A DNA stretch of 64,000 nucleotides from Armigeres subalbatus (GCF_024139115.2 NC_085141.1:221822307-221886306), one strand, 5' to 3'. Shown: positions 10,724 through 22,143, numbered from the stretch's first letter. Notes: generated by a model from the sequence alone, not told the origin. Numbers and translations: made by a program.

Positions 10724-12270
10724 GGGAAGGAAAAGCAAAAACAAAATCTTCATCGTGTAAATAATAAACCCTTGGTGACGGCAGAAAGATGGACTTGGTA
10801 CCAGTGAACGCGCTAGTCGGAGGGAAACGCAATGAAGTAGAATTTCATTCAAAATTTTGATTATCTTAGAATCGAAATCTTCCCAAGGTTTCGGATATCT
10901 GAGTTTTCATGGTCAGTCAAATTTGAGCTCCCTCATTTTTTCTGTAAAGCCAATATCTAGATGAACAATTTTACTAGAGAAAATGGTGGCTTAGCTCTCT
11001 TATGTTATTCTATAGACAATCTAAAACGCTGGGCATATATGACTCATCATTCCTGAAAGGGTTGAGATTTGTTTTGGAATTCAATTTCAATCGTTATTAT
11101 AACATTATTTTTTAACCTAGATTGTTTTAGGAATTGGAGTGTTGTTTCTGGAACACTGCCACTTTTTTTTTATATCGCAGGAATCTCCTTAGTTTAGCTC
11201 TAAGACCCTTTTATAAATTTAAAAAGCATTTTATTTAGAATTTCATGTTGATTTTTTAAATGCAAGCTTCTCTATGTCATAACCTTTTTCATGCGCACTA
11301 CTAGAATTTTGTGCATTAAGAACATTTAGGTGCATTATTAATTTTTTCGATCATGGATTATTCAATGTCATAAAAACTAGGCTTCTTAAGCCTAAATTAT
11401 ACATTTATTCCTTGGATTACTTTTAAATTCCAAGATCTTCTTAATTTTCAATAATAATTATTCTGGAGTTGCAAGGGAAACCCTTCGGAATATTGATAAG
11501 AAATTCTTCGGAGTATCCCCGGAAAATCTTTAGAATTTCAACGACATTTTTTTCCGAAAATCTGTGGAAGAGTTCCAAAAAATGTTCGGTAGAAATTTTG
11601 AAGAACTAGAAGAATCCGTAGAAGGATCCGAAATGCATATTTACGATCAAAATCCGAAGAATTTCGAGTAAATTAGAAAAACTTACTTTTTTACAGAATC
11701 TCTAAAGATTTTTTTCAAAATCCTGGGCAACTTTAATGAATCTTCAAAAGAAATTCTTCTAAATTTCCAATGGATTTTTTTTCGTTTTTCAAAAGAAATT
11801 CTTAGAAATTTTCAGCAGCTTTTTTTAATTTCCAAAAGAAATTATTCGGAATATGCCAAAATATTTCCGATGGAAATTCCTAAGATTTTCCAGTAGAAAA
11901 TCGAAAAAAGTTCATCTGAAAGACCAATAATGAATTTGCCGAGGAAATTCCGATGTTTTTACAAGTGGAAATAACAAAAAAAAATGTACTTTTGTAGTAC
12001 TTGTAAAGGTTGTACTTTTGAAGCAAAATTCCAAAATTGAAAAAAGAAAAATCAACGGAAATATCAAAGTGTTTCATGTGGCATTGGCTCTATATTCCAA
12101 CTGGAAGTTGATTTGCTTTTCAACTTAGTATATTTTCTTAGCATTTCCTCAGTTATAAATTGAAAGCTTTTATATGCCAGCCATTTCATGATTATATATC
12201 TTGTGTAGCAAGTACGATGGATATACTATACCTAGGGTGTCGAGAATGTTTCCACCCGAAAACATTCTAG

Positions 12271-12335
12271 ACAGGAACGAGAATCGAACTCATCATCTCC
12301 GTATTGGCAATCCTCGCAAGGCTAACTGGAGACTG
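12271..12335 (-). pseudogene. tRNA-like SINE head in unit 2
   Basis: Same segment as in unit 1 but with an intact B-box (GAGTTCGATTCTC on minus). The preceding GGATTGCCAATACGG could be an anticodon-arm remnant. Confidence 0.35.
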
Positions 12336-13193
12336 AACATTTGGAAGTTCACTCCTTAAATTGTTCGAAAAACTTCTTTTGTAAATGAAGAAGAATTTCT
12401 GGTGAAGATTCGGAAGATCTTGTCGAAGAAATTCATTAGAATGTTTTCTCACCGAAAATTATATGTATTTCCCACGGGACTGTTTTTAATTTTCAGACAG
12501 AATTCACATGGATTTTTCTTTCGGAGTTTTAAGGAAAATTTTCCGGAATTTACACTGGAGATGTTTTGTTTTTTTTTCATTATCAATTTGTAGCAAAATT
12601 ACCAAGCAAAATTTTTCAGAGAGAATTGTTCAAAAAAACTCTGAATGCCAGCATTATATCAGGATTGTATGAAGTAATGTTTTTACAGGAAATTTCTTTA
12701 CTTGATTTTTCCTGAATATCCACAAGAAATTCTTTTGAATTTTTCTTCTTAAGATTTTTTCTTGGATTATTGTAAAAACATGAACATTTTTCAAAATTGT
12801 AGCTGCAGTCCGCTGATGCAAAAGTGTCGGCGGCGTGATGCCAAAAACCATCTGCAGCGGATTTTTTTAAAAATATTTTTCCATTTTTCCTTTCCAATTT
12901 TTTTTGTGGAAATTGAGACTGAATGGCAACCTGTTTTTTCGTTTATTTTTGTATGGATATAGGATCTTAGGCTAAGATGGTCAAATAATGCAGATATGCA
13001 TCGGCGTTGCGACCGACGCTGCGTTATCGATTTTTCTCGATGCACACCTACGTCTTTTTAACGCTGAGTTGAAAAGACGCTACGTGGGCATCGGCCCTTA
13101 GATGCGCTTTGCGTTTAATGATTAAATCATGGAATTTTAATGATTTGTATTTTTTATACCGCTATTGTTATTCACCAAAAGTTTTTCGTTTAA

Positions 13194-13301
13194 AAAAAAC
13201 CACGTGGTTCGAGAGCAACACCCCCCCCCCATGTGGCTTATCGTGGTCATTTTCCAAACCCCCTCCCCATATATGACCACGTGGTTTCTGGACGGCCCCT
13301 A
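13194..13301. mobile_element. CCACGTGG MITE in unit 2 (family E)
   Basis: Both ends carry CCACGTGG (AACCACGTGGTTCG at the left, GACCACGTGGTTTCTGGACG at the right) around a C-rich centre. It is slightly shorter than in the other units. Confidence 0.65.
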
Positions 13302-14851
13302 AGGGAAGGAAAAGCAAAACAAAATCTTCATCGTGTAAATAATAAACCCTTGGTGACGGCAGAAAGATGGACTTGGTACCAGTGAACGCGCTATTCGGAG
13401 GAAACGCAATGAAGTAGAATTTCATTCAAAATTTTGATTATCTTAGAATCGAAATCTTCCCAAGGTTTCGGATATCTGAGTTTTCATGGTCAGTCAAATT
13501 TGAGCTCCCTCATTTTTTCTGTAAAGTCAATATCTAGATAAACAATTTTACTGAAGAAAATGGTGGCCTAGTTCTCTTTTGTGATTTTTTAGACAATCTA
13601 AAACGCTGGGCATATATGACCCATTATTCCTGAAAGGGTTGAGATTTGTTTTGGAATTCAATTTCAATCGTTATTTTTTAACCTAGATTGTTTTAGGAAT
13701 TGGAGTGTTTTTTTCTGGAACACTGCCACTTTTTTTCATATCGCAGGAATCTCTTTAGCTCTAAGACCCTTTTATGAATTTAAAAAGCATTTTATTTAGA
13801 ATTTCATGTTGATTTTTTAAATGCAAGCTTCTCTATGTCATAACCTTTTTCATGCGCACTACTAGAATTTTGTGCATTAAGAACATTTAGGTGCATTATT
13901 AATTTTTTCGATCATGGATTATTCAATGTCATAAAAACTAGGCTTCTTAAGCCTAAATTATACATTTATTCCTTGGATTACTTTTAAATTCCAAGATCTT
14001 CTTAATTTTCAAGAATAATTATTCTGGAGTTGCAAGGGAAACCCTTCGGAATATTGATAAGAAATTCTTCGGAGTATCCCCGGAAAATCTTTAGAATTTC
14101 AACGACATTTTTTTCCGAAATTCTGTGGAAGAGTTCCAAAAAATGTTCGGTAGAAATTTTGAAGAACTAGAAGAATCCGTAGAAGGATCCGAAATGCATA
14201 TTTACGATGAAAATTCCAATAAACATCAAAATCCGAAGAATTTCGAGTAAATTAGAAAAGCTTACTTTTTTACAGAATCTCTATAGATTTTTTTTCAAAA
14301 TCCTGGGCAACTTTAATGAATCTTCAAAAGAAATTCTTCTAAATTTCCAATGGATTTTTTTCGTTTTTCAAAAGAAATTCTTAGAAATTTTCAGCAGCTT
14401 TTTTTAATTTCCAAAAGAAATTATTCGGATTATGCCAAAATATTTCCGATGGAAATTCCTAAGATTTTCCAGTAGAAAATCGAAAAAAGTTCATCTGAAA
14501 GACCAATAATGAATTTGCCGAGGAAATTCCGATGTTTTTACAAGTGGAAATAACAAAAAAAAAATGTACTTTTGTAGTACTTGTAAAGGTTGTACTTTTG
14601 AAGCAAAATTCCAAAATTGAAAAAAGAAAAATCAACGGAAATATCAAAGTGTTTCATGTGGCATTGGCTCTATATTCCAACTGGAAGTTGATTTGCTTTT
14701 CAACTTAGTATATTTTCTTAGCATTTCCTCAGTTATAAATTGAAAGCTTTTATATGCCAGCCATTTCATGATTATATATCTTGTGTAGCAAGTACGATGG
14801 ATATACTATACCTAGGGTGTCGAGAATGTTTCCCACCCGAAAACATTCTAG

Positions 14852-14915
14852 ACAGGAACGAGAATCGAACTCATCATCTCCGTATTGGCAATCCTCGCAA
14901 GGCTAACTGGAGACT
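14852..14915 (-). pseudogene. tRNA-like SINE head in unit 3
   Basis: Nearly identical to the unit-2 copy, including the intact B-box. Confidence 0.35.
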
Positions 14916-15774
14916 GAACATTTTGAAGTTCACTCCTTAAATTGTTCGAAAAACTTCTTTTGTAAATGAAGAAGAATTTCTGGTGAAGATTCGGAAGATC
15001 TTGTCGAAGAAATTCATTAGAATGTTTTCTCACCGAAAATTATATGTATTTCCCACGGGACTGTTTTTAATTTTCAGACAGAATTCACATGGATTTTTCT
15101 TTCGGAGTTTTAAGGAAAATTTTCCGGAATTTACACTGGAGATGTTTTGTTTTTTTTTCATTATCAATTTGTAGCAAAATTACCAAGCAAAATTTTTCAG
15201 AGAGAATTGTTCAAAAAAACTCTGAATGCCAGCATTATATCAGGATTGTATGAAGTAATGTTTTTACAGGAAATTTCTTTACTTGATTTTTCCTGAATAT
15301 CCACAAGAAATTCTTTTGAATTTTTCTTCATAAGATTTTTTCTTGGATTATTGTAAAAACATGAACATTTTTCAAAATTGTAGCTGCAGTCCGCTGATGC
15401 AAAAGTGTCGGCGGCGTGATGCCAAAAACCATCTGCGGCGGATTTTTTTAAAAATATTTTCCCATTTTTCCTTTCCAATTTTTTTTGGTGGAAATTGAGA
15501 CTGAATGGCAACTTGTTATTTTGTTTATTTTAGTATGGATATAGGATCTTAGGCTAAGAAGGTCAAATAATGCAGATATGCATTAGCGTTGCGACCGACG
15601 GTGCGTTATCGATTTTTCTCGATGCACACCTACGTCTTTTTAACGCTGAGTTGAAAAGACGCTACGTGGGCATCGGCCCTTAGATGCGCTTTGCGTTTAA
15701 TGATTAAATCATGGAATTTTAATGATTTGTATTTTTTACACCGCTATTGTTATTCACCAAAAGTTTTTCGTTTA

Positions 15775-15892
15775 AAAAAAACCACGTGGTTCGAGAGCAA
15801 CACCCCCCCTCCCCCCATGTGGCTTATCGTGGTCATTTTCCAAACCCCCCCCCTCCCCCCATATATGACCACGTGGTTTCTGGACGGCCCCT
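15775..15892. mobile_element. CCACGTGG MITE in unit 3 (family E)
   Basis: AACCACGTGGTTCGAGAGCA at the left and GACCACGTGGTTTCTGGACG at the right enclose C-rich runs. It lies in the same unit position as the copies in units 1 and 2. Confidence 0.65.
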
Positions 15893-16036
15893 AAGGGAAG
15901 GAAAAGCAAAAAAAAATCTTCATCGTGCAAATAATAACCCCTTGGTGACGGAAGAAAGATGGACTTGGTACTAGGGAACGCGCTAGTCGGAGGGAAACGC
16001 AATGAAGTGGAATTTCATTCAAAATTTTGATTATCT

Positions 16037-16300
16037 GCGTGCGCGGTATGAAAAACCCTCTCTTCTGTGAGCATGGCTGGGGCTCTGAAGAGGGTTTTTT
16101 TTTGGTGGAGTTACCGGCTTGTTCTCGCTAACTTAGGGTATGTCGCCATTGGATAATTAAAATGAAATTAAACTTTAAAGGGACATTTCAATAATTATCA
16201 AATAACCCTGCTCGCAGAGCAAGATTACTTTTGACAGATATAGAATCATTTTCCATCGATGTCCTATTGGAATTGCTGGGTAGCACCAGCCATTCTTATA
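16037..16300. other. Hairpin and unassigned spacer
   Basis: AAAAACCCTCTCTTC (about 16,053) and GAAGAGGGTTTTTTTTT (about 16,088-16,104) form an imperfect stem around GCATGGCTGGGGCTC. It could be a small foldback element. The rest shows nothing recognisable. Confidence 0.4.
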
Positions 16301-17895
16301 ACGGGGTGATTTTTTAATTTTCGAATTGTCACTTTTAAGTTTAATTCTCCAAATGAGACAGACCCTTAGAGCTGGTGTACTTGGTGAAGGATTTGGCTCC
16401 CTCTGTTTCATGATGCTCACCGCCTTCGAATCACAAGCACGTGTCAGAAGGAGATGCTGCGAAAATTTATTAGCATGGTTGGCATCAGTAGCAGACTGCA
16501 GACTACTAGCAGTCAAGTGATATCATCTCAAGATGATGATTTTTGCAATATTTTTTTGCTGCGTCTCCCTCCGTCACACGTTTATGATTTTGCTTCTGTT
16601 GCTTGTCACCCTAGACGATGTTATTCTGAGCCTGTCTGTAGCTGCCGCCTGTTTCGCTGCCTTTCCATCGCCGGCTTTCGGTCGTTCTACTGATTCTGTC
16701 GCGAAACCCGGACCTCGGTTTCCTAGTATTCGTTTGCAATGGTGCCCGAGGCACCACTCCTTCGACGGCCGGTACCATTGTCATCGACTGGCTCTGCCTT
16801 TTGTTTGTTCGATGCCAGTGCTTCCTTGCAAAACAAGGCTCAAGGCATTTTCTTTAAAGTGCACATCATATTCGATTGGCGTCGTCGGCAGCAACGCAAG
16901 CGCTTGTCTGAAGGAGATGCTGCGAAAATGTAGCAGTAGCAATGCATTGAAGTGAAATTTTCTCTAGGTTCTGATTTCGGTTACTTTCCTGCTATTGTTT
17001 GGAATAACGCTTTAGCCGAGGCAAATATTTTTCAGAAGTGCAAATAGCGTAAGCGCTCGTCGGAAGGAGGCGGTGCAAAAATTTATTCGTATGGATGACG
17101 TCTCAAGTTATCGAGTAGCGGACGTTGGCGTCAGTAGCAGTCAAGTGAAGGTCATTCACTTTGCGCATTCTAATCAAGACAGTGAACCGATACAGCCAAG
17201 CTCATAATAAGCAGCACAACGCTTATATGGCATGCGCTTCCACAGGAAAGGCAGCGGTTGCAATATATGGAGCAACAGTGCATTCCGGACCTGCCAGCAT
17301 TTTATGAAAAGAAAAGGCTTGATAGTTTGATTTGAAATTTTCTTCCAATGCCCTGATTTTGTTGATGTTATTGATTTGGAAGGCGCATTGTTGAAAATGA
17401 ATCGGTTCTTTTCAGAGCCACCATTTTATTCAAGAGTGTTCGAGACAAGGTTGAGCCGGGACTAGTTTTCTTCAAAGTGCAAATCATTATTGCTCCAGGA
17501 TGGCAGAAAATTGCCGTTAACAGTAGTTTCTCAAGCGCTGGTCGGATGAAGACGCTTCTAAAATGTGTTCGCGTGGAAATTGTGTATAGTGTGGCTAATC
17601 ATCTAGTGGTTCACGTTGGCGTAGCAGTGAAATTGATTTTTCCTCAAGATTTTAGTCTAGTTGCTGTTAGTGATTGGAAAGGCACATTATTGAAAATGAA
17701 TCGGTTCTTTTAGGTTCACTATATCATAGCTTAGATACTGTTTCAAGAAGAAGTTTCTTCAAAGAGCAAACCACAACCTTCTGCATGATTGCATTTCATT
17801 CGCAACGATGGCATCAGTAGCGATCATATCAGCGTTAATAAACATTTTCAATATCAGAAAAAATCGAATAGAACCTTCTACTTTTTTGTTTGTAG
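16301..17895 (+). repeat. Family H repeat cluster with histone-type hairpins
   Basis: Imperfect units share CAAGCGCTYGTCYGAAGGAG, GCTGCGAAAATTTATT, GGCGTCAGTAGCAGTCAAGT and GTGATTGGAAAGGCGCATT. The unit at 17,377-17,430 ends in a near-consensus histone 3' hairpin, and the following one recurs about 295 bp later in degraded form. Open frames such as 16,533-16,955 match nothing I recognise and start inside repeat text, so they are not called as genes. Confidence 0.55.
17404..17419 (+). promoter_or_regulatory. Histone-type 3' stem-loop
   Basis: GGTTCTTTTCAGAGCC has a 6-bp stem (one G-T pair) and the loop TTTC, followed directly by ACCA. This matches the metazoan replication-dependent histone mRNA hairpin except for the wobble pair. 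No histone reading frame precedes it. Confidence 0.5.
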
Positions 17896-17899
17896 TTTT

Positions 17900-18125
17900 G
17901 TTTTGTAGAGGTGAACATGAAACCTGGACCATGCTCGAGGAGGACTTACAAGCACTCGGAGTATTCTAAAGAAGGGTGCTTAGGACCATCTTTGGCTTGG
18001 CGGTGTGCGGCGGCGAAGGATGAACCAGCTCGCCCAGCTCTACGGCAAGCCCAGCATCCAGGAAGTAGCTAAAGGTTACCATGGGTAGGGCATGTTGCAA
18101 GAATGCCGGACAGTAACCCTGCAAA
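17900..18125 (+). pseudogene. RTE-type LINE, C-terminal coding fragment
   Basis: Translation gives pieces of the C-terminal region also seen at 55.0-55.4 kb and 61.5-61.8 kb, including WTMLEEDLQALGVF, RRVLRTIFG and NAGQ/ARMPDS-like text. A stop follows ALGVF and the frame then shifts. It is truncated at both sides. The 3' side runs into a T-rich retroposon tail at about 18,129. Confidence 0.65.
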
Positions 18126-18128
18126 GTG

Positions 18129-18179
18129 TTTTTTTAACTTTATGAAAGAGATTTTTCAGCCCACGGCTGGCTCATCTCT
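18129..18179 (-). mobile_element. Short retroposon 3' tail fragment (family R)
   Basis: On minus, GAGATGAGCCAGCCGTGGGC then CTGAAAAATCTC, a CATAAAG signal-like end and an A-rich tail. It is a relative of the copy at 23,368-23,429, which has a clear target duplication. None is obvious here. Confidence 0.45.
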
Positions 18180-18269
18180 ACACTGTAAAAATAATGTTCG
18201 CTCCCGATCAATAGTGAATGAGTTCGTGGGAAGTTCGAGAAAAACTATTCATTTAAATATGGCATTATA

Positions 18270-18335
18270 ACCTCGCTTTGCTTTGTACCGGGCAGACAGT
18301 ATTATTCAAAGAAGGCATTACCTCTGCCTTTTTTG
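18270..18335 (+). repeat. ~50-bp minisatellite unit, left of the LINE
   Basis: TACCGGGCAGACAG followed by ATTCAAAGAAGGCATTACCTC is one unit of the repeat that resumes at 22.2 and 22.96-24.45 kb. The intervening LINE therefore lies within or beside this array. Confidence 0.6.
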
Positions 18336-18577
18336 TAAAAAAAACTTGATTTATTTATGTTGATGTCATGATACATTACAAACTTAATGAATACTTATAA
18401 TGGTCTAAACTCCTATCTTCCTCGCTAGTTTCAAATACATATTGCAAATAATTTGAGATGTGTTTCATTGTTTCTTCTCGTTCAACTCGGCTCAGAAAGG
18501 TTAAGGAAGGATACATACATATTTCGTAATTTTTATTTCTAAATTTTCTACTGTTAATTCTTCGTATTTTTGCCATA

Positions 18578-19795
18578 CTATATCTTGGAAAGAGCAAATG
18601 TGTTTAAGAATATTGCTTTTTGTACTAAGTTCAATTGTCTAGTTTTATTCATCCATAATAATCTGGACAATTTTGAAACAGCCATTTGCCAATTCCGGTC
18701 AATAATAGTTTGAATTGAATTAAAAAATAATATTCCAAGAATTTTTAATTCGTTTGTAATATTTAGCCAAATTGGAATCGTTTCATTACAGTCTATGCCA
18801 ATTTTTATTGCTTTAGTTTTTAATAGGTTTAGCTCTGCTCTAGAAGTACTGGAAAATCGCTCTAAAATATGTTTTATTGCATTAACTTTATTGCAATCTT
18901 CCACAATCACCGATATATCATCCGCATAGGCTGAAACTACATCCAAGTTACCATTACATAACTTGTTTAAATTTTGTATTAAAGGTTCTAAGTATAACAC
19001 AAACAGGTGCATGCTAAAAAAAACTCCCTGTTTAATAGACCGTTCTAATTTAATATTTTCTGTCAAATGTCCATTCAGCAAGATTTTCGAGAATGAAAGA
19101 GAAAAAATACGTTTTATCAATTCAACAAATCTAGCATTCACATTCATGTTCTGTAGCGTTTTAAACAAGAAACTATGATTCACGCGATCAAAAGCATGTG
19201 CCAGATCAAAAGATATGAGCAAACCTCGTTTCCGTTTGTATTTAAACATTGGAATTCTATCTCTTATTGATAGTACAGCTTGGTAAATATTGTTCTTAGG
19301 ATTTGAACACTTTTGTGACGACGATAGTAAATGAGGCATTAACTCATTCAGTCTATTTTTCAGGATTCTGGACAATATTTTATAGTCGAAATTAATCAAC
19401 GTTATTGGACGAATTGATTCAATGTTGTCGGAATTGTTCTTTTTTGTTAAAACTATATAGCTTTTCACGAAATCTTGATTTAGAACGCCTTGTATTGCAT
19501 CATTTAGAACGTATGTTATTTCTACTCCTATTATTGACCAACACTGCAAGTAAAATTCTTTTGTTAGCCCGTCAAGTCCAGGCGACTTTCTAGAAGCACT
19601 TGTTTGAATAACTTTATAAACTTCACCAATGTTTACATTATGCATTAAGTTATCATTGGCATCACATTCTAATGGTACAGTCTTCTCAGGCCTGAAATTT
19701 TCATTATAATCTCTAGGATTATTTTGGAATAATTCTGTAAAATATGATTTTATTTTTAATTCGACTTTAGAACGTCTCAGCAATAATAGTATCAT
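18578..19795 (-). pseudogene. LINE ORF2, reverse transcriptase part
   Basis: 405 codons with reverse transcriptase motifs in order: a SRKSPGLDGLTKEF block near residues 68-81, RPITLINFDYKILSRIL near 129-145, FDLAHAFDRVNH near 196-207, and the catalytic YADD at 290-293. The block that normally reads QGCPLSP is QGVFFSM here (residues 256-262), a likely degenerative change. RT copies the element's RNA at the nicked target. The first Met is internal: ORF2 really starts in the endonuclease pieces to the right, so this frame is a fragment. No full 3' domain follows before the stop, and the frame at 18,376-18,597 may be its out-of-frame continuation. Confidence 0.8.
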
Positions 19796-20094
19796 TTGTA
19801 ACTAATTTGTCAAATCTTGATTTTCTTCGTTTTTCGAATTTCTGACTTATATGAAAGGTGCTTGTTACTTCTCCTTGAATGTAAGTTTCATTTGATTTTT
19901 TGAAAAAATATGAAAATTTCCTTTGCAATGATAACATTTTTGCCTTAATTTTGTTGATATTTTGTGTGTGAGCAGCATCGTTTCTAAATTAATCATAGCA
20001 CCTGTTTAAGCACAAGTAATAGTATTCCATTGTTTCATGTAAGATCCTATATTTTTCTTTAGATTTCCACTTCAAAAACTGTATAAGCTTCGGC

Positions 20095-20655
20095 TTAGCA
20101 AAAGACGTCCATCCACGTATTATAAAACCGCCTTCGACTACTAAAATACACCCACTTCGTTTGTAATTCTGCCAAAACATGATCGTCCAAAATCTCATTT
20201 TTGAACGTCCATAATCCTCTTCCGTTTGCTCTGCTGCATCTTGCCATCGTTACTCGTATTATATAAGATTTATGATCAGCGAAGCAGTTTATTTGATACT
20301 TGGCATTCAATATGTTATCACTTAGGCTTGAATCTACATATATTCGATCAATTCGCGATCCACAATTGAATCTAATGTAAGAGTATTCAGTTTTATTCCT
20401 ATGAAGTTTTTCCCACGTATCAATGAATCTACAGTTCTGAACTAACGTTCTCAATTGTGGACTAACACCATGACCACTCGTCGAATCTTTGACAGATATT
20501 ATTGAATTGAAATCCCCACCTAAAACTAATGAATCACATGGTCTGTTCAAATAATATGGGAGCGCTAATCTAAAGAAGTCTTCTCTCGCCTTACGGTTCT
20601 GACTACCGGATGGTGCATAAACATTACAAAATAAGACATTATTTTCAAGCAGCAC
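20095..20655 (-). pseudogene. LINE ORF2, endonuclease C-terminal part
   Basis: AP-endonuclease-like (exonuclease/endonuclease/phosphatase) fold motifs: VYAPSGSQNRKAREDFF near the start, VLGGDFNSI, SRIDRIYVD and a FADHKSYIIRV block matching the catalytic S/A-D-H motif. In a LINE this domain nicks target DNA to prime reverse transcription. It is separated from the N-terminal endonuclease piece (20,698-20,919) by a frame break of about 40 bp and from the RT piece by stops between 20,095 and 19,795. Confidence 0.75.
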
Positions 20656-20697
20656 TGCTGTAATTCTGGTATCGAGACTTCTGTGAATCGTTTTAAA

Positions 20698-20919
20698 TTA
20701 TATATTTTCTTTCAACATTATGGCTGTACCACGACGCATGTGATCAACATTGTAGATTACATTATATCCTACAAAATTCAAATTTTGTCCATAGACTTCC
20801 TGCAATAGAACTATGTCAAGCTCCATCAACCTTAAAAATGTTTTCAAAGCATCCAGTTTAGTTTGATTTGAAAATGCATTTAAATTAATACTTCCTACGT
20901 TGTAAGTCAAACAATCCAT
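20698..20919 (-). pseudogene. LINE ORF2, endonuclease N-terminal part
   Basis: 73 codons beginning MDCLTYNVGSINLNAF, typical of the first strand of a LINE endonuclease (the YNV-S-N motif), followed by LDIVLLQEVY, which holds the catalytic Glu. The start lies 18 bp after the ORF1 stop, so this is the likely original ORF2 start. Confidence 0.75.
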
Positions 20920-20937
20920 AATTTTAAAATAGAGAAA

Positions 20938-22143
20938 TTATACAATTGAGTATTTGTGTATGATGATACGAGTAAACAAAAAAAAATGAATGAATGAAAA
21001 TAAGTTTATCTTTTCTTGCGCGACGGCTTTGCCTTTCCCGCTGTCATCATCAGTCTCTGAAAGCTTGTGCTTCACCACTGACTTTCCAGGTTTGGTAGTA
21101 TGATTAGTATCCTGTCTCGCTTCATGTCGTATGTTAGTTATTTCCTCTCTTGTGTTGGTTTCATCAGAATCTACTTCAGAATCTATCTCCATAGATCCAC
21201 CATTACTAGCTAGTGTTAGTTTTTTCATCAAACTGGTGTTGGAATGACCCATTTCTGTTTTGTTATTCAATGTAAGCTCATTTTCTTTATCTGTTTTGTG
21301 ATCTTCCATTTTGCTACTCTGTTTTTGATCCGATACACCAACCTTCCTTTCCTCTGACATCATACTACTACCAGCCAACTGATCAATGTGTTCAGTTGAG
21401 CCAGTAGAGACCTCTACCGCACATGCTCCGTCCTCCATCCTCTCTTGGTACTTGTCCGTCACTGCTGTTTGCGATACAACATTCGCGTAAGACGATCTAG
21501 CAATATCCATTCTACTGTTCACGGATAATCCTTCACGTTCTGCTAGAACTAGTTTGTTCTCCATGCACCCTCTTCCACGATGCGCCTTATACCCACAATG
21601 TCTGCACGTGGGTATTTGATTTTTGTAGGTTATGTACGTTTCTTCGTTATGAACTGTTATGTAAGAGGGAATAGCTTTCTGTAAACGGATTCTCACAATA
21701 CGCACACCGTTGTCCTGATTCTTAAAGAATACTTTATCACTCCACTTGAAATCACGTATAGAGATAACTTCACCATATCTTGCCATCCACTCTTCGATGA
21801 GCTTATTGTTCATCCTTGGCGGCAAATCATGAATCTTCACATCAGTTCCTCCATCATCCATGCTAAGCGCGATTTGATAACGTTTTTTATCGATTTCGAT
21901 GTACTGCTTTCTGTCATGTTTGTTGACCGTATTGATTGCCAAATCCATAGTGGCACACTCCACAATTAGAGCAAACTTCGAATTGCTTAATTGAATTGAC
22001 TCGACATCATCATACCCCAGGTTAAGCTTCTGGTGCACAAATAGGTGGGCTTCTCCTTGTTTAGGTAGCTTCGGAAGGTTACTGAAATCGATCAGAAATG
22101 CATTTTTCCTAAACGCCGACATTGTCGGGTCGGACTCCGCCAC
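20938..22143 (-). CDS. LINE ORF1, nucleic-acid-binding protein
   Basis: A 401-codon uninterrupted frame. Residues about 1-165 have a compact basic/hydrophobic pattern consistent with an RNA-binding domain. A CCHC zinc knuckle follows with C180, C183, H188 and C193 (C-x2-C-x4-H-x4-C). The C-terminal half is acidic, polar and low-complexity with Lys-rich patches, ending in a short hydrophobic stretch that may be read-through after a lost stop. In LINEs this protein coats the element RNA. ORF2 begins 18 bp downstream on the same strand. The frame is intact although ORF2 is not. The first Met is the most upstream in a leader that otherwise lacks one, and MSAF at residue 8 is an alternative start. 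Confidence 0.75.
   Translation of the reverse strand: MAESDPTMSAFRKNAFLIDFSNLPKLPKQGEAHLFVHQKLNLGYDDVESIQLSNSKFALIVECATMDLAINTVNKHDRKQYIEIDKKRYQIALSMDDGGTDVKIHDLPPRMNNKLIEEWMARYGEVISIRDFKWSDKVFFKNQDNGVRIVRIRLQKAIPSYITVHNEETYITYKNQIPTCRHCGYKAHRGRGCMENKLVLAEREGLSVNSRMDIARSSYANVVSQTAVTDKYQERMEDGACAVEVSTGSTEHIDQLAGSSMMSEERKVGVSDQKQSSKMEDHKTDKENELTLNNKTEMGHSNTSLMKKLTLASNGGSMEIDSEVDSDETNTREEITNIRHEARQDTNHTTKPGKSVVKHKLSETDDDSGKGKAVAQEKINLFSFIHFFLFTRIIIHKYSIV

Larger units (their letters stand above)
8288..10863. repeat. 2.58-kb tandem unit 1
   Basis: The unit starts TCTTAGAATCGAAATCTTCC and ends TTTCATTCAAAATTTTGATT. Its features in order are an AT-rich half without coding potential, a hairpin-flanked tRNA-like segment (9705-9768), a short GGCGGCGTGATG stretch, a CGTCTTTT...AAAAGACG hairpin (about 10,467-10,496) and a CCACGTGG MITE near the end. 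The next unit begins 2,576 bp later. Short frames inside recur in every unit only because the DNA is duplicated. They carry no recognised domain and are not called as genes. Confidence 0.9.
10864..13440. repeat. 2.58-kb tandem unit 2
   Basis: Same order of features as unit 1, with scattered substitutions. Private marks include loss of about 18 bp near 11,648 (units 1 and 3 keep a GAAAATTCCAATAAACAT segment), an extra AGTTT near 11,193, and GGTGGCTTAGCTCTCTTATG near 10,984. Confidence 0.9.
13441..16036. repeat. 2.58-kb tandem unit 3, mosaic
   Basis: The 5' part (to about 14,265) carries unit-1 variants: GGCCTAGTTCTCTTTTGTG, the retained GAAAATTCCAATAAACAT and GAAAAGCTTAC. From about 14,410 it carries unit-2 variants: TTTCCAAAAGAAATTATTCG, GACCAATAATGAATTTGCCG and CATCTCCGTATTGG. 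It also has a private 12-bp deletion near 13,675. The copy ends at GATTATCT, and the DNA after 16,036 is unrelated. Confidence 0.9.

Noticed and set aside
9317..15511. Short frames recurring in all three tandem units
   Set aside because: Recurrence reflects DNA triplication. The frames are AT-rich, Phe/Lys-rich and vary by frameshift between units.
16326..16955. Cys/Leu-rich frames that might be a secreted protein
   Set aside because: They lie in family H repeat text and share it with non-coding copies at 17.0 and 17.5 kb.
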